A DNA stretch of 64,000 nucleotides from positions 2,148,001 to 2,212,000 of the forward strand of contig NZ_CP016540.2 of NCBI RefSeq assembly GCF_001186155.3, written 5' to 3'. Below, in pieces: positions 22,718 through 32,463 of the stretch. The first letter of the stretch is position 1; each line of letters opens with the position of its first letter. The position numbers and the translations under genes are program-made. Under the pieces are notes generated by a model that saw only the letters and a list, made by a program, of their open reading frames with translations, ran no database searches and had not been told where the DNA came from. Origin of the DNA: Planococcus versutus. Lineage in GTDB: Bacteria; Bacillota; Bacilli; Bacillales_A; Planococcaceae.

Positions 22718-23443
22718 TCATGACTCTGTAAGTAAAGCAGGCATTTTAATAATGAGTCCTTCATCCATCGTTACAATAATATTGTCATTGACCAATTGAT
22801 CGATAATCCCTCCGGTTAACTCCATTGAAGATGTCAACACTTTAGGCTCGCCAATAGCTTCAATCACAAACGGCGCTGGATATTGTATACCATCCACTGC
22901 AATAACTGGACCTGTACAAACAATATGTGAATTTCCATGAATGCGTTGACCGTTAATAGAAATGGCTTCTGCACCTGAAATATACAATTCGTTAATCACT
23001 TGGAAAACATGGCTTTCATGAACGATATAATCATTTGGATTTACTGAATTCGGATTATATTCGCCATCTTGCAGCGTTACTTTTAATCCAGTGCCTTGTA
23101 CAGGAACTAACCCTAAATATCTTCTTAATTCCTTTGCTTCTTCAGCATATTCTGTATATCGATTTTCTCCATCAGCAAAAGATTGTTCAAACTCTTGAAC
23201 GTTGCTTTGTTTGTTTTGTAGTTCTACACGCAACTCTTTGTTGCGTTCTTGTTGACTGATTAACTCTTTTCGATATTGTTCTTCTTGTTCGAAAAAAGCG
23301 CCACCTGTAAATTTTTCAGATTCTCTATTTGCGCTAGAAAGGCTATAAGAGTAAGCCATGATAAAACCCAAAACAAGAAAAACTAAAGAAAATATAATGG
23401 ATTTACTGAAGTTTTTGCGACTATTCCTCGTCGGGGTTTTCAT
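22718..23443 (-). CDS. ylxW: DUF881 protein YlxW
   Basis: A membrane anchor near residues 15-35 is followed by a coiled coil (about 50-110) and the DUF881 domain (about 115-235). The ATG at 23443 has an ideal AAAGGAGG ribosome site and gives 241 aa. This places the start 23 bases inside the end of divIB, so the two genes overlap and are probably coupled. It is a sequence relative of the next gene ylxX, sharing the 'EAISINGQRI' and glycine/valine-rich pattern of the domain. Confidence 0.86.
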   Translation of the reverse strand: MKTPTRNSRKNFSKSIIFSLVFLVLGFIMAYSYSLSSANRESEKFTGGAFFEQEEQYRKELISQQERNKELRVELQNKQSNVQEFEQSFADGENRYTEYAEEAKELRRYLGLVPVQGTGLKVTLQDGEYNPNSVNPNDYIVHESHVFQVINELYISGAEAISINGQRIHGNSHIVCTGPVIAVDGIQYPAPFVIEAIGEPKVLTSSMELTGGIIDQLVNDNIIVTMDEGLIIKMPALLTES

Positions 23444-24206
23444 TTTCCGAGACCTCCTTTGCAAATCCATAAACGTCTGCATAAGAACGGAAAAAGATAC
23501 CTACTTCCATATCAATAACGCCTTTTTGTTCATCTTCTAACTGTGCTACGACCGATGGGTAATAATTCATTTTCTCTGCTAAAGTGCTAAGAATGCCACG
23601 AATTTCATTGCCGTCATTCATATATAAAGTCACGTAGTCTGCATCTTCTTTTTCAATATTTAACATAATCTGTGAAACTAGCTGAAGAACTTCCGGTTCA
23701 ATATCCGTTAATTGATCAATCAGTGCTTCACGCTTTTTCTCATCATCAAAATTCGAGTAGATTGGACCATTAACAATTGTGACCGGTTGATTGAGCGCTA
23801 AATTGTTTGACAAGATCATTTGATAGCTATTGCCCACATCCAAATATCCCATCTGAACATACTCTTGTACATCAAGTTTAACGCCAGTTAACCAATTTTT
23901 TTTGACAGTTGCTTTTTCGACCCATTCCAGCTTTTCTATTTTTTGGGCAACAGCTCGCGTATCAAAAGACCACATAGAGTCTCCGATCGTTAATCCACTT
24001 GCTGCCTCATAGCTTTTTTGATCAAAAAGAACAGCTCCTTCAATAGTGATATTCTGAATTTCACTATACTTCGACTGGCTGTATAAAAGTATGGCAAGCA
24101 AAGTGAGAAAAATGAGCAGCAGTGCCACGAACTTACGATTGGTTCTTTTTTTTCTACGTTCGCGGAGAGACGGGATGCGTTCTTCGATGTCAATCACTTT
24201 GTCCAT
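23421..24206 (-). CDS. divIB: Cell division protein DivIB/FtsQ
   Basis: Bitopic division protein that acts with FtsL and DivIC to control septal wall synthesis. The 261 aa comprise a basic cytoplasmic N-terminus (ERRKKRTNRK), a membrane segment near residues 26-44, a POTRA domain (about 49-120) opening with IQNITIEGAVLF, and the beta domain behind it, ending in an acidic tail. The start ATG at 24206 has an AAGGAG ribosome site 19 bases after murD. In B. subtilis spoVE, murG and murB lie between murD and divIB; here they are absent. Confidence 0.94.
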   Translation of the reverse strand: MDKVIDIEERIPSLRERRKKRTNRKFVALLLIFLTLLAILLYSQSKYSEIQNITIEGAVLFDQKSYEAASGLTIGDSMWSFDTRAVAQKIEKLEWVEKATVKKNWLTGVKLDVQEYVQMGYLDVGNSYQMILSNNLALNQPVTIVNGPIYSNFDDEKKREALIDQLTDIEPEVLQLVSQIMLNIEKEDADYVTLYMNDGNEIRGILSTLAEKMNYYPSVVAQLEDEQKGVIDMEVGIFFRSYADVYGFAKEVSENENPDEE

Positions 24207-24225
24207 AATTGCTGCTCCTTATCTT

Positions 24226-25590
24226 TTATTCATTTGCTTCTGTCATTTTTTGCACTGCCGTGATAAAAGCATCTCCTCGAATTTCAAAACTATCGTATTG
24301 ATCCCAGCTCGCACATGCAGGAGATAACAGTATTGTATCACCAGAAGCAGAGTGATTTATCGCTTTTTCGACCGCATCATCCATTTTACCGGCTTGTTCA
24401 ATAGATTCTACTCCACATTCGCTTGCAAATTCCGTCATTCGTTGTGCTGTTTCGCCGAAAGTTACTAATACTTTAACACGATTCATAAATGGGCGGAGTT
24501 CTTCTAGCGAATGATTCCGCTCTAAACCACCAGCTAATAAGATGATGTTTTCCGGAAATGCTTCTAACGCACTTTTTGTTGCCAAAGCATTGGTGGCTTT
24601 TGAATCGTTATAAAACTTTCGTCCGTGCCATTCAACAATAAATTGCGAGCGATGCTTAACGCCTGTAAATGAGGTGAGAACACGAATAATGGTTTCTTTA
24701 GTTCCGCCTTGAATCATCGTTGCAGCAGTAGCAGCTAAAATATTCTCTAAATTATGCTGACCTGCTAATACAATTTTCGAACGCTCGATCAGTTTCTCTC
24801 CTTGCCAATAAACCCACTTATCATCTGCACTAGAACTTTCGGCAGTACGTCCTTTTAACGTAAAGGGAACCAACTGAGCTTTGCAGTTTTTCGCGTGTTC
24901 GACTAGTATCGACTGATCTGCGTTGTAAATAAAATAATCTTCTGCTGTTTGATTTTCAGTTAATTTCATTTTGGAAGCACGATAGTCCTCTACAGAACCG
25001 TGATAATCTAAATGCGCTTCATACAGATTCGTAATAATAGCGATATCCGGACGGAAAGCCACGGTTCCTTTCAGCTGAAACGAAGACAGCTCTGTTACAA
25101 TAATATTTTTCGTTTTTGCTTTTTCAGCAACTCCACTTGCCACGGTTCCAATATTCCCAGCAATTAGTGGATGCTTCTTATCTTGATTGAGCATATGGAA
25201 CAATAAAGTAGTCGTTGTTGTTTTGCCATTTGAACCAGTGATTCCAATAAATGGCGCTTCACTAATCAAATAAGCCAATTCAATTTCAGTCCATACTGGA
25301 ATACCCTTTGTGATAGCTGCTTGTATCAACACATTGCTGTATGGGATTCCTGGGTTTTTTACTACTAACTCAAAGCCTTCTTCTAGCAAGTCTTCGGGAT
25401 GTCTTCCGCAAATAACTGTGATGCCCATATTTAATAATTCTTGTGCTTCTGGATTTTCCTCAAAAGGCTTTGAATCATTTACAGTTACAAAAGCTCCTAG
25501 TTTGTTTAAAATACGAGCTGCAGTAAATCCGCTTTTCGCTAATCCTAAAACCAAAACTTTTTTTTGATGTAATTGCGGTGCTTCTTTCAT
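24226..25590 (-). CDS. murD: UDP-N-acetylmuramoylalanine--D-glutamate ligase
   Basis: Adds D-glutamate to UDP-MurNAc-L-Ala in the cytoplasm. The N-terminal UDP-binding fold shows VLVLGLAKSG at residue 12, the ATP loop is GSNGKTT at 119-125, and the C-terminal domain has FYNDSKATN with LLAGGLERN. The length of 454 aa is usual. The start ATG immediately follows the mraY stop with no gap. Part of the division and wall transcript. Confidence 0.97.
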   Translation of the reverse strand: MKEAPQLHQKKVLVLGLAKSGFTAARILNKLGAFVTVNDSKPFEENPEAQELLNMGITVICGRHPEDLLEEGFELVVKNPGIPYSNVLIQAAITKGIPVWTEIELAYLISEAPFIGITGSNGKTTTTTLLFHMLNQDKKHPLIAGNIGTVASGVAEKAKTKNIIVTELSSFQLKGTVAFRPDIAIITNLYEAHLDYHGSVEDYRASKMKLTENQTAEDYFIYNADQSILVEHAKNCKAQLVPFTLKGRTAESSSADDKWVYWQGEKLIERSKIVLAGQHNLENILAATAATMIQGGTKETIIRVLTSFTGVKHRSQFIVEWHGRKFYNDSKATNALATKSALEAFPENIILLAGGLERNHSLEELRPFMNRVKVLVTFGETAQRMTEFASECGVESIEQAGKMDDAVEKAINHSASGDTILLSPACASWDQYDSFEIRGDAFITAVQKMTEANE

Positions 25591-26559
25591 TTACATTACC
25601 TCCAAAAAGACGGCGATTGCCGCACTGATAAGACCGACTGACCAGAAAACGATAACTACTTTCCATTCTGACCATCCGCTCAACTCGAAATGATGATGAA
25701 TTGGACTCATTTTGAAGATTCGTTTTTGACGCAGTTTGAAACTACCCACTTGTAAAATAACGGATGCTGTTTCAATAACGAATACAAATCCGATGATCAA
25801 TAGTAACAATTCTTGTTTCAGCAAGATTGACACCATGGCAAGTGCTCCACCTAACGCTAAAGAGCCCGTATCTCCCATAAAGACTTTTGCAGGATACTTA
25901 TTGAAGATTAAGAACCCAAGCAAACCACCTGTGACAGAAAAAGCGAAGATAGCGATAGCTGTTTCCTCTTGATAAAGTGCAAGTATGCCAAAAGCAGCAA
26001 AAGCAATAGAAGCTGTTCCTGCTACTAAACCGTCTAAACCATCTGTTAAATTGACTGCGTTGGAGAATCCAACAAGCCAAAAGACGATAAAGAACACATA
26101 CAACCACGATAATTCAATAGAAATACTTGTGAAAGGAATACTCAATCCTGTTTCAAAGTCAATACCATTTAAAACTAAGAACGAAATGACGGCAATGACA
26201 ATTTGAGCAAGTAATTTTTGGAGAGAAGTTAATCCTAGATTACGTTTCAAAACAACCTTGATAAAATCATCTAAAAAGCCAATCAGTCCGTAACCGAATA
26301 ATACCATTAGTAAAATCAGTGTTTTTGCTGTTAATAGATTTGCTAACCAAGTTACTATTATCACAGTGAAAATAATAGAAATTAAGAAAACTAAGCCACC
26401 CATTGTCGGGGTGCCTGTTTTTTTCATATGTGATTGTGGTCCTTCTTCTCGGATACTTTGTCCAAATTTCATTCGTTTTAACAAAGGAATAAATAGCGGC
26501 ATTAATACCACCGTTAATAACAAAGCAATTCCTAGACTCATTATTGTATAAGTATTCAT
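25591..26559 (-). CDS. mraY: Phospho-N-acetylmuramoyl-pentapeptide transferase
   Basis: Integral membrane enzyme that transfers phospho-MurNAc-pentapeptide to undecaprenyl phosphate, forming lipid I. About ten membrane segments are visible in 322 aa. The conserved residues are in GFLDDFIKV (D97, D98), [12 protein letters not shown] (N170, D173, D176) and the HHHFE motif near residue 289. The start is ATG at 26559, 25 bases after pbpB. murE, which lies directly upstream of mraY in Bacillus, is missing. Confidence 0.97.
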   Translation of the reverse strand: MNTYTIMSLGIALLLTVVLMPLFIPLLKRMKFGQSIREEGPQSHMKKTGTPTMGGLVFLISIIFTVIIVTWLANLLTAKTLILLMVLFGYGLIGFLDDFIKVVLKRNLGLTSLQKLLAQIVIAVISFLVLNGIDFETGLSIPFTSISIELSWLYVFFIVFWLVGFSNAVNLTDGLDGLVAGTASIAFAAFGILALYQEETAIAIFAFSVTGGLLGFLIFNKYPAKVFMGDTGSLALGGALAMVSILLKQELLLLIIGFVFVIETASVILQVGSFKLRQKRIFKMSPIHHHFELSGWSEWKVVIVFWSVGLISAAIAVFLEVM

Positions 26560-26584
26560 TTATAGAGCTCCTTTAAATATAAGA

Positions 26585-28861
26585 TTACTCGGTCATTTCA
26601 TCTGTTGGGATTTCTGTTTCTATTTCTTGTTGAGGTGTTTCAACTTCTATTTCAAGTGTTGGATTTTCTAAGACATTTTGTTCTTTAGCTTCTGCTTGCG
26701 CAGGATAGTAGATTTCAGGCGGTTGAAGCTCGATAACTACCGGCTCATTGTCTCCTACTATTTCATCTGTTGCAACACTTTGTGTCATTGCGTAACCTTG
26801 CCCAACAATTTCTAACGACAAGCCACTTAAGGTTTGATAAGCAAGCAATTCTCGCTTAGACCACCCAGTAAAGTCAGGTAACGTGGTTTCTCCTGCTGTT
26901 TTCAGGATAACTTGTCCGCCCTTCAACACTACATCTCCATTTTTTGGATACTGAGAAATAACTTTCTCAGTATTTCCGGTAACAACTACTTCTACTCCTA
27001 ATTCCTGCAGATGCTCAGTAGCCTTTGTTACATGTTGATCGATATAGGTTTCAACAGGCACTGTTGCTGCTTGAGCCATGTTTTCTGGCTGTATATTCAA
27101 GTATTTCAAGCCGTTTTCCATAACTGAAGTGAAAATTTTTGCAACCGGCACTGAACCATATTCATTGCCAGGTGTTTTTGGTTGTTGCACCCCCACATAG
27201 ATAAGCAGTTCTGGATCTTCTGCAGGAGCCATTCCTAAGAACGAAAACAAATAATTATTAGCACCTTTCAAATAGCCGCCGCCTTCTTTTGGAATTTGTG
27301 CTGTACCCGTTTTTCCAGCGATTGTATAATCCTGAAGCGCAAAGCCTCTTGCCGAACCGACTTCAGAAGTAACTGTTGAAGCAAGCACTTCTTTAACTTT
27401 TTCGGCAGTTTCTGCTGAAATAGGCTGACCTGCTTTTTCCGGATTACTTTTCAAAGTAACTTTCCCAGTTTCCGCGTTTTTAATTTGATCAATTACATAT
27501 GGTTTCATCATGACGCCATCGTTTGCAATAGCTGATGCAGCCTGAATCATTTGAATCGGTGTTACTGTAGAGCCTTGTCCATATGCTGTCGTCAATTTGT
27601 TGATTGGGTATTGATCTAGTATTTTTCCTGATGCTTCCTTTGGCAAGTCAATACCCGTTTTATCGCCAAAGCCAAAAGCATCGATATATGTCATAAAAGT
27701 ATCTGCTCCTAATCGTTCTAATAAGTAAGCCATTGATACGTTAGATGAGCGTTGAAACCCTTCTAAAAACGAAATGGTTCCCCATCCTCGACCACCGTTA
27801 TGATCACCAATTGTACTTCCAAGCATACTGTAGGTTCCTGACTGATACGTCGCATTCGGATCCCATTTGCCTTCTTCAATAGCTGCAGCTAATGTAAACA
27901 TTTTCATTGGAGATCCAGGTTCGATTGTCAACTCAATGCTTTCATTTAACCAATTCTCTGATAATCCTTCTCGCGTATTCGGATCAAAGGTTGGGCGCTG
28001 CGACATCGCCAAAATTTCTCCTGTTTTTGGATCTGCGATTACAGCGATCATTCGAGTTGGGTCATATTCTTCTTGAACGCCATTCATGGCATCTTCCAGA
28101 AAATTTTGCAAGGTCTTATCCAACGTCAATTGGACATCAGATCCATTAACTGCAGGTGTAATCGCTGATTCATTGTTCGGTAATAAGAAGCCCCATTTAT
28201 CAGTATCAAATTCAAGTTTACCATTTTTACCTGTCAACACATCATTGTGTATCGCTTCAAGACCCATTCTACCGGTCGTTTTTGTTTCTCCGTTCTTTAG
28301 TTCCTCTTTCATAGCATAGCCAATCAAGTGAGAAGCAAATGCACCATTCGGATACAATCTTTTTAAATCCCGAACAAATAATAAGCCAGGTATGTTAGCT
28401 TCTTTCATTTCTAGCATCTGCGTGTGACTAATTTCGCGTCCTGCAGAGCCAAATTCTACTTGGTAACGATCTTCCGCTATGCCTGTTTCTAAAATTCCCA
28501 AAATGTTTTCTTTCGGAACATTCAAAAATCCCGCTAACTTTTCTGCTGTTTCCACAGCATCTACTACATGCTGTGGGTCACTCGCTTTTTGAGTAACAGA
28601 CTCATCAAGAATTGCGACCAGCTTATAAGTTAGTGTATCTTCTGCAATCGTTTCCCCGTTACGATCAAGAATGCGTCCTCGTTCAGCCGTCAGTACTTCT
28701 TCCTGACTGTATTTAGCTGCAGCTTTTGCAGCAAGTTCTTGCCCTTCTACTTTACCCGTGGCTTGAATCGTTACAATTCTTGTCAACAAAAGGAAAAAGA
28801 GCCCTGCGAATAACAAAAATAGCAGAAAGGCTCCTCCTTGAAATCGAAATTTTTTTTTCAT
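26585..28861 (-). CDS. pbpB: Division transpeptidase PBP2B (class B penicillin-binding protein)
   Basis: Septal transpeptidase that works with FtsW. Residues 10-30 are the membrane anchor; a dimerisation domain runs to about 220, then the transpeptidase domain with S317-P-M-K320, S372-S-N374 and K517-T-G519, then two PASTA repeats (about 590-655 and 657-715) and an acidic tail of about 40 residues. Two PASTA repeats and the division-gene position point to PBP2B rather than sporulation SpoVD. The active-site tetrad reads SPMK where STMK or SVMK is more common. The ATG overlaps the ftsL stop (ATGA). Confidence 0.93.
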   Translation of the reverse strand: MKKKFRFQGGAFLLFLLFAGLFFLLLTRIVTIQATGKVEGQELAAKAAAKYSQEEVLTAERGRILDRNGETIAEDTLTYKLVAILDESVTQKASDPQHVVDAVETAEKLAGFLNVPKENILGILETGIAEDRYQVEFGSAGREISHTQMLEMKEANIPGLLFVRDLKRLYPNGAFASHLIGYAMKEELKNGETKTTGRMGLEAIHNDVLTGKNGKLEFDTDKWGFLLPNNESAITPAVNGSDVQLTLDKTLQNFLEDAMNGVQEEYDPTRMIAVIADPKTGEILAMSQRPTFDPNTREGLSENWLNESIELTIEPGSPMKMFTLAAAIEEGKWDPNATYQSGTYSMLGSTIGDHNGGRGWGTISFLEGFQRSSNVSMAYLLERLGADTFMTYIDAFGFGDKTGIDLPKEASGKILDQYPINKLTTAYGQGSTVTPIQMIQAASAIANDGVMMKPYVIDQIKNAETGKVTLKSNPEKAGQPISAETAEKVKEVLASTVTSEVGSARGFALQDYTIAGKTGTAQIPKEGGGYLKGANNYLFSFLGMAPAEDPELLIYVGVQQPKTPGNEYGSVPVAKIFTSVMENGLKYLNIQPENMAQAATVPVETYIDQHVTKATEHLQELGVEVVVTGNTEKVISQYPKNGDVVLKGGQVILKTAGETTLPDFTGWSKRELLAYQTLSGLSLEIVGQGYAMTQSVATDEIVGDNEPVVIELQPPEIYYPAQAEAKEQNVLENPTLEIEVETPQQEIETEIPTDEMTE

Positions 28862-29217
28862 TGTCCAGGCACTACCTTTACATTATGGTCATTCAACTTA
28901 AGACCAAGCTCTTTTGCTTTTGACCAAATGCGCTGATAGGAAGACAGTTCACTTACCTGTACCGACAAATCTGTATTTTGCTTTACTGTTTCGTTGACTG
29001 AACGTTCAATTGTTTGAATTTCCTGAGTAGATGCTTGAATGGTCGATTGGTTATGTAAAACCAGTAACGCACATAAAATACATACGGCTACAAAGGCTGA
29101 ATATAGAATTTTTTCACCTTTTGTAACTACATTTTTTTTCTTTTTTAGCTGCTGGCTCGCCTTTTGAGGAACGGCCGGCTGTTGGATGTATGCTTCTGTT
29201 CTTGCATTCAGTGCCAT
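28858..29217 (-). CDS. ftsL: Cell division protein FtsL
   Basis: Bitopic protein of the FtsL-DivIC-DivIB complex. The 119 aa have a basic cytoplasmic tail (KKKKNVV), one membrane segment near residues 38-55, and an external leucine-zipper-like coiled coil to about residue 100. It sits between rsmH and pbpB, which is the diagnostic order, because FtsL is poorly conserved in sequence. The ATG at 29217 is 13 bases after rsmH and the end overlaps pbpB by four bases. Confidence 0.92.
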   Translation of the reverse strand: MALNARTEAYIQQPAVPQKASQQLKKKKNVVTKGEKILYSAFVAVCILCALLVLHNQSTIQASTQEIQTIERSVNETVKQNTDLSVQVSELSSYQRIWSKAKELGLKLNDHNVKVVPGQ

Positions 29218-29229
29218 CTCAACACGTCC

Positions 29230-30168
29230 TTACTCATTTATTTTTTCTGCAATCCGCAATTTAGCGGACCTTGATCGATTGTTATGTTCTAGTTCTTCTT
29301 CAGAAGGAAGTATCGGTTTTCTTGTGATTAATTTTAAGACAGGTTCCATTCCAGCAGGAATTACCGGTAAATTTGGAGGCAATTCCGGAAGCGAAGAAGC
29401 CTCTTTAAATATGGCTTTACAAAGTCGATCTTCAAGCGAGTGGAACGTAATTACGCTAATCCTTCCACCAATAGCCAATAGGTCGACTGCATCTTGTAAT
29501 GATGTCTCAGCAGCGCCGAGCTCATCGTTTACTGCAATACGAATAGCTTGAAATACGCGTTTTGCAGGATGTCCACCTTTTCGACGTGCAAAAGCAGGAA
29601 TCCCATCTTTGATGCACGCTACTAATTGTCCAGTGGTTTCAATCGGTTGCTGTTCTCGTGCAACTTCTATTTTGCGAACAATTTGTTTGGAGAATTTTTC
29701 TTCACCGTAACGATGAAAAATTCTTACTAAATCTTCGAAAGACCATTCATTGACTACATGGTATGCACTTAGCTCTGCGCTTTGATCCATTCGCATATCT
29801 AAAGGAGCATCATTGTGATAACTAAAGCCTCGTTCAGGTGTATCTAATTGTGGAGAAGAAACGCCTAAGTCATATAAAATGCCATCAACTTTTTCTACTC
29901 CATGCATTTCCAATTGTTCTTTTAAAAACTTAAAATTGGCATGGATAAAAGTGATTCTATGTAAGTACTTTTGTAGTTTTTCTTTTGCATGAGCTATTGC
30001 CGTTGCGTCTTGATCGAAACAATATAAATGACCTTGGTCAGATAATTGCTGAACCAAATATTCGCTGTGTCCTGCTCCGCCCAGCGTACAATCTACATAT
30101 ATTCCGTCAGGACGAACGTTCAGACCATCGACAGTTTCGTGCAGTAAAACCGTGGTGTGATTGAACAA
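29230..30168 (-). CDS. rsmH: 16S rRNA (cytosine-1402-N4)-methyltransferase
   Basis: SAM-dependent methyltransferase acting on C1402 of the 16S rRNA P site. The SAM motif reads [16 protein letters not shown] near residue 25, [12 protein letters not shown] near residue 100 and [10 protein letters not shown] near residue 250. I choose TTG at 30168, preceded by a GGAGG ribosome site, giving 312 aa and the normal [12 protein letters not shown] opening; a reading six codons longer starts within that ribosome site. It belongs to the mraZ operon. Confidence 0.95.
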   Translation of the reverse strand: MFNHTTVLLHETVDGLNVRPDGIYVDCTLGGAGHSEYLVQQLSDQGHLYCFDQDATAIAHAKEKLQKYLHRITFIHANFKFLKEQLEMHGVEKVDGILYDLGVSSPQLDTPERGFSYHNDAPLDMRMDQSAELSAYHVVNEWSFEDLVRIFHRYGEEKFSKQIVRKIEVAREQQPIETTGQLVACIKDGIPAFARRKGGHPAKRVFQAIRIAVNDELGAAETSLQDAVDLLAIGGRISVITFHSLEDRLCKAIFKEASSLPELPPNLPVIPAGMEPVLKLITRKPILPSEEELEHNNRSRSAKLRIAEKINE

Positions 30169-30188
30169 TTCATTTCCTCCGTTCACTT

Positions 30189-30620
30189 TTAAAAATCGAA
30201 ATCAGTTAAATTTTCCGCTATTTCACTAAAAGATTCTTCAGATTCTGCAAAGTAGCTTTCCCATGCATCTTTTGCCCATATTTCAAAACGATTTGATACA
30301 CCTAAAATAATGCACTCTTTTTCAAGTTTTGCATGAGTTAATAATGTTGTCGGTATATTGACGCGTCCTTGTTTATCAAGTTCCACTTCCGTAGCTCCCG
30401 AGAAAAAGAATCGTGTAAAAGCTCGAGCATCTTTTTTAGTGACTGGCAATTCTTTTAGTTTTTCTTCAATTTTCTGCCATTCGTCCATCGTGTAACCAAA
30501 TAAGCACTGGTCAAGGCCTCGAGTGATAATAAAATTATCGCCCAACTGCTCACGGAATTTAGCCGGTATAATTACCCGTCCTTTTGCATCAACACTATGT
30601 TGATATTCACCCATGAACAT
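30189..30620 (-). CDS. mraZ: Transcriptional regulator MraZ
   Basis: Ring-forming AbrB-fold DNA-binding protein that represses its own division and wall operon. The 143-aa form begins [24 protein letters not shown] and has a second copy of the fold at residues 80-125 with [11 protein letters not shown]; the duplicated DxxGRxxIP motifs are the family hallmark. The start at 30620 has a GTGGGGTG ribosome region. A longer in-frame reading extends into the operator and is rejected. Three GTGG repeats lie just upstream. Confidence 0.96.
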   Translation of the reverse strand: MFMGEYQHSVDAKGRVIIPAKFREQLGDNFIITRGLDQCLFGYTMDEWQKIEEKLKELPVTKKDARAFTRFFFSGATEVELDKQGRVNIPTTLLTHAKLEKECIILGVSNRFEIWAKDAWESYFAESEESFSEIAENLTDFDF

Positions 30621-30649
30621 ACCCATCACCCCACTTATTGTAATAAATG

Positions 30650-30677
30650 TACCACAATCCCCCACTTCTCACCACTT
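30650..30677 (-). promoter_or_regulatory. mraZ: MraZ operator, three direct repeats at 10-base spacing
   Basis: On the minus strand three GTGG cores occur at exactly 10-base intervals (plus-strand ccac at 30652, 30662 and 30672): AAGTGGTGAG, AAGTGGGGGA, TTGTGGTACA. This matches the known MraZ box style of repeated G-rich cores one helical turn apart, about 30 bases before the mraZ start. I could not place a convincing promoter. Confidence 0.78.
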
Positions 30678-30734
30678 GTTTTTGAAATATTTCACTTTTA
30701 TTACATCAAAACGTCTCAACAAGTTATTTTGACA

Positions 30735-30764
30735 TAAAAAAAGTCTGCATATGCAGACTTTTCA
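30735..30764 (-). terminator. Terminator after bshC
   Basis: AAAAGTCTGCATATGCAGACTTTTTTT is a perfect palindrome with T run on the minus strand, three bases beyond the bshC stop. Confidence 0.9.
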
Positions 30765-30766
30765 GC

Positions 30767-32386
30767 TTAAAAATAAATAATTTTATGGTTTTTGTCATAA
30801 TGAAGCGAAAGCTTTAATAAATCTTGGACTAGGCTAGGCCCGTATTGATTCAAGTAGACAAATGGTCCGTATATGCGTTCTTGGAAACTATCATTTGGCA
30901 GTAGCTCATTTTCAATAGAAGCATAGTGACTAAACTCGATACTATTCTGAAGAACAACTTCATCTTCTAATTTGTTTTTCAAAAAACTTAACTGATCCAT
31001 ATGCAGCTGCAAGTTTTTTTGGACTACTGGCGTTAACCCTTTACTAATTGATGAAAATTTTTGGTTAATCATATGGTACATTTTTTCGATATGTACTTGT
31101 AAATCCATGATCAACGCTTCAGCTTCTTGCTCTCGAATCGATTCCATTAGCTGATTTTTTTTTGCAGTAAGTTGTTCACTGCTCATAACTGCTGAAAAAT
31201 CTAAGTCGTACTTAGTCAGCAATCTTTGTGTTTGTCGATTTACTAAACTTAGATTTAAGCGCGGCATAATCACTGGTAGCTCCATAGAAAACAATTCGAA
31301 TGCACCTTTTAATGCTGCCCAGTACGCAATTTCTCCAGGACCTCCAACAAAAGCAAGTACTGGAAAGACCATTTCTTGCATCAAAGGTCGTGTTACCACA
31401 TTATTACTCAAAAGTTCCGGATTATTTTTAGCGATATCTAGCAGTTGTTGTGTCGTATAGCGAATCGCTCCATTATTCACAACAAACTCTTGTTCTTGTC
31501 GCTCTAATAGCAACCGTTCGCCTTTTATTGTAATAAACAAATTCGCAGCAGCTTCTTCTGCTCCAATTACTGCGCTATAGCCATCTTTTACAAGTGATCG
31601 TTCTGTTGCAGTAACGGTTTTCGCAATTTCAGCAGCGTGTTCAATCATTTTCACAAAATAAGGAGATTCATATTGACGAAGCGCTTTATCGGCAGCATCA
31701 ATATACAACAATCCTTCTTCTTGAAAAAAATAACGAAGAAGTGACGCAAAGAAATCGGTAAACGATTGTGAAGTTCCAAGCATTCCAAAAGCTAATCTCT
31801 GAATTTCTTTTGAGTGTTCAGTTTCAGGTAAACTACGGAAGTATTCTTCTAGAAAAAGAGTGATTTTCTCTTTATTAAGTTTTGCTGAAGAAGCTGAATT
31901 TTTCCCGTATTCAGCATATGGAATATTTAATTTGTCTACTCGTCCATTTACTTCACGATAAAGATGACTAATTTCCGCCAAATCATGGTCTTCTCCTGCA
32001 ATCCAAAACACAGGCACAACTGGTGTATTTAACTGCTCTGAAGCTTGCTTTGCAAGGATAATTACAGAAATTGCTTTATGTATGGTATATAGAGGTCCAG
32101 TTAAAATGCCAGCTTGTTGCCCAGTAACTATTACCGGTGCACCTTCTTCAAATTTGACCAAATTCTGCTGCGCTGCTTTAGATAGCGGATGACGCTCCAT
32201 GTAACTGCGTACAATCTTCGCTAACATCGACCGATCAACAGAATGATGTGCAAGTTTTTTCAGTCGTTCTTCAAATGACTGCATTTCTGGCTCGTAAGAA
32301 AAATAATGGCGAAGCATTGGGTCGCCATTTATATAATCACTCATTAGTTTAGTAGCTGGTTCTACATACTGCTCTTCTAATTTCAT
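30767..32386 (-). CDS. bshC: Putative cysteine ligase BshC (bacillithiol synthesis)
   Basis: Thought to add cysteine to glucosaminyl malate in the last step of bacillithiol synthesis. The 539-aa protein carries the family blocks VIVTGQQAGILTGPLYTIHK near residue 90, VFWIAGEDHDLAEI near 130 and EMVFPVLAFVGGPGEIAYWAALK near 340, followed by a helical coiled-coil region from about 400. The length equals that of the B. subtilis protein (yllA). The start is ATG at 32386. It suggests bacillithiol as the low-molecular-weight thiol here. Confidence 0.94.
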   Translation of the reverse strand: MKLEEQYVEPATKLMSDYINGDPMLRHYFSYEPEMQSFEERLKKLAHHSVDRSMLAKIVRSYMERHPLSKAAQQNLVKFEEGAPVIVTGQQAGILTGPLYTIHKAISVIILAKQASEQLNTPVVPVFWIAGEDHDLAEISHLYREVNGRVDKLNIPYAEYGKNSASSAKLNKEKITLFLEEYFRSLPETEHSKEIQRLAFGMLGTSQSFTDFFASLLRYFFQEEGLLYIDAADKALRQYESPYFVKMIEHAAEIAKTVTATERSLVKDGYSAVIGAEEAAANLFITIKGERLLLERQEQEFVVNNGAIRYTTQQLLDIAKNNPELLSNNVVTRPLMQEMVFPVLAFVGGPGEIAYWAALKGAFELFSMELPVIMPRLNLSLVNRQTQRLLTKYDLDFSAVMSSEQLTAKKNQLMESIREQEAEALIMDLQVHIEKMYHMINQKFSSISKGLTPVVQKNLQLHMDQLSFLKNKLEDEVVLQNSIEFSHYASIENELLPNDSFQERIYGPFVYLNQYGPSLVQDLLKLSLHYDKNHKIIYF

Positions 32387-32463
32387 AAAAAAAAATCCCC
32401 TTTTCCCATTACATTCAAATCAACTATAGCAAACGCATCTCTTAAAGAAAAAAAATACGCCTA

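Noticed and set aside
26585..28861. Sporulation protein SpoVD as name for the PASTA protein
   Set aside because: Two PASTA repeats and the ftsL neighbour fit PBP2B; SpoVD has one PASTA repeat and other sporulation genes are missing.
29186..29551. 121-codon plus-strand frame opposite rsmH
   Set aside because: Antisense to a conserved gene; no known family, promoter or ribosome site.
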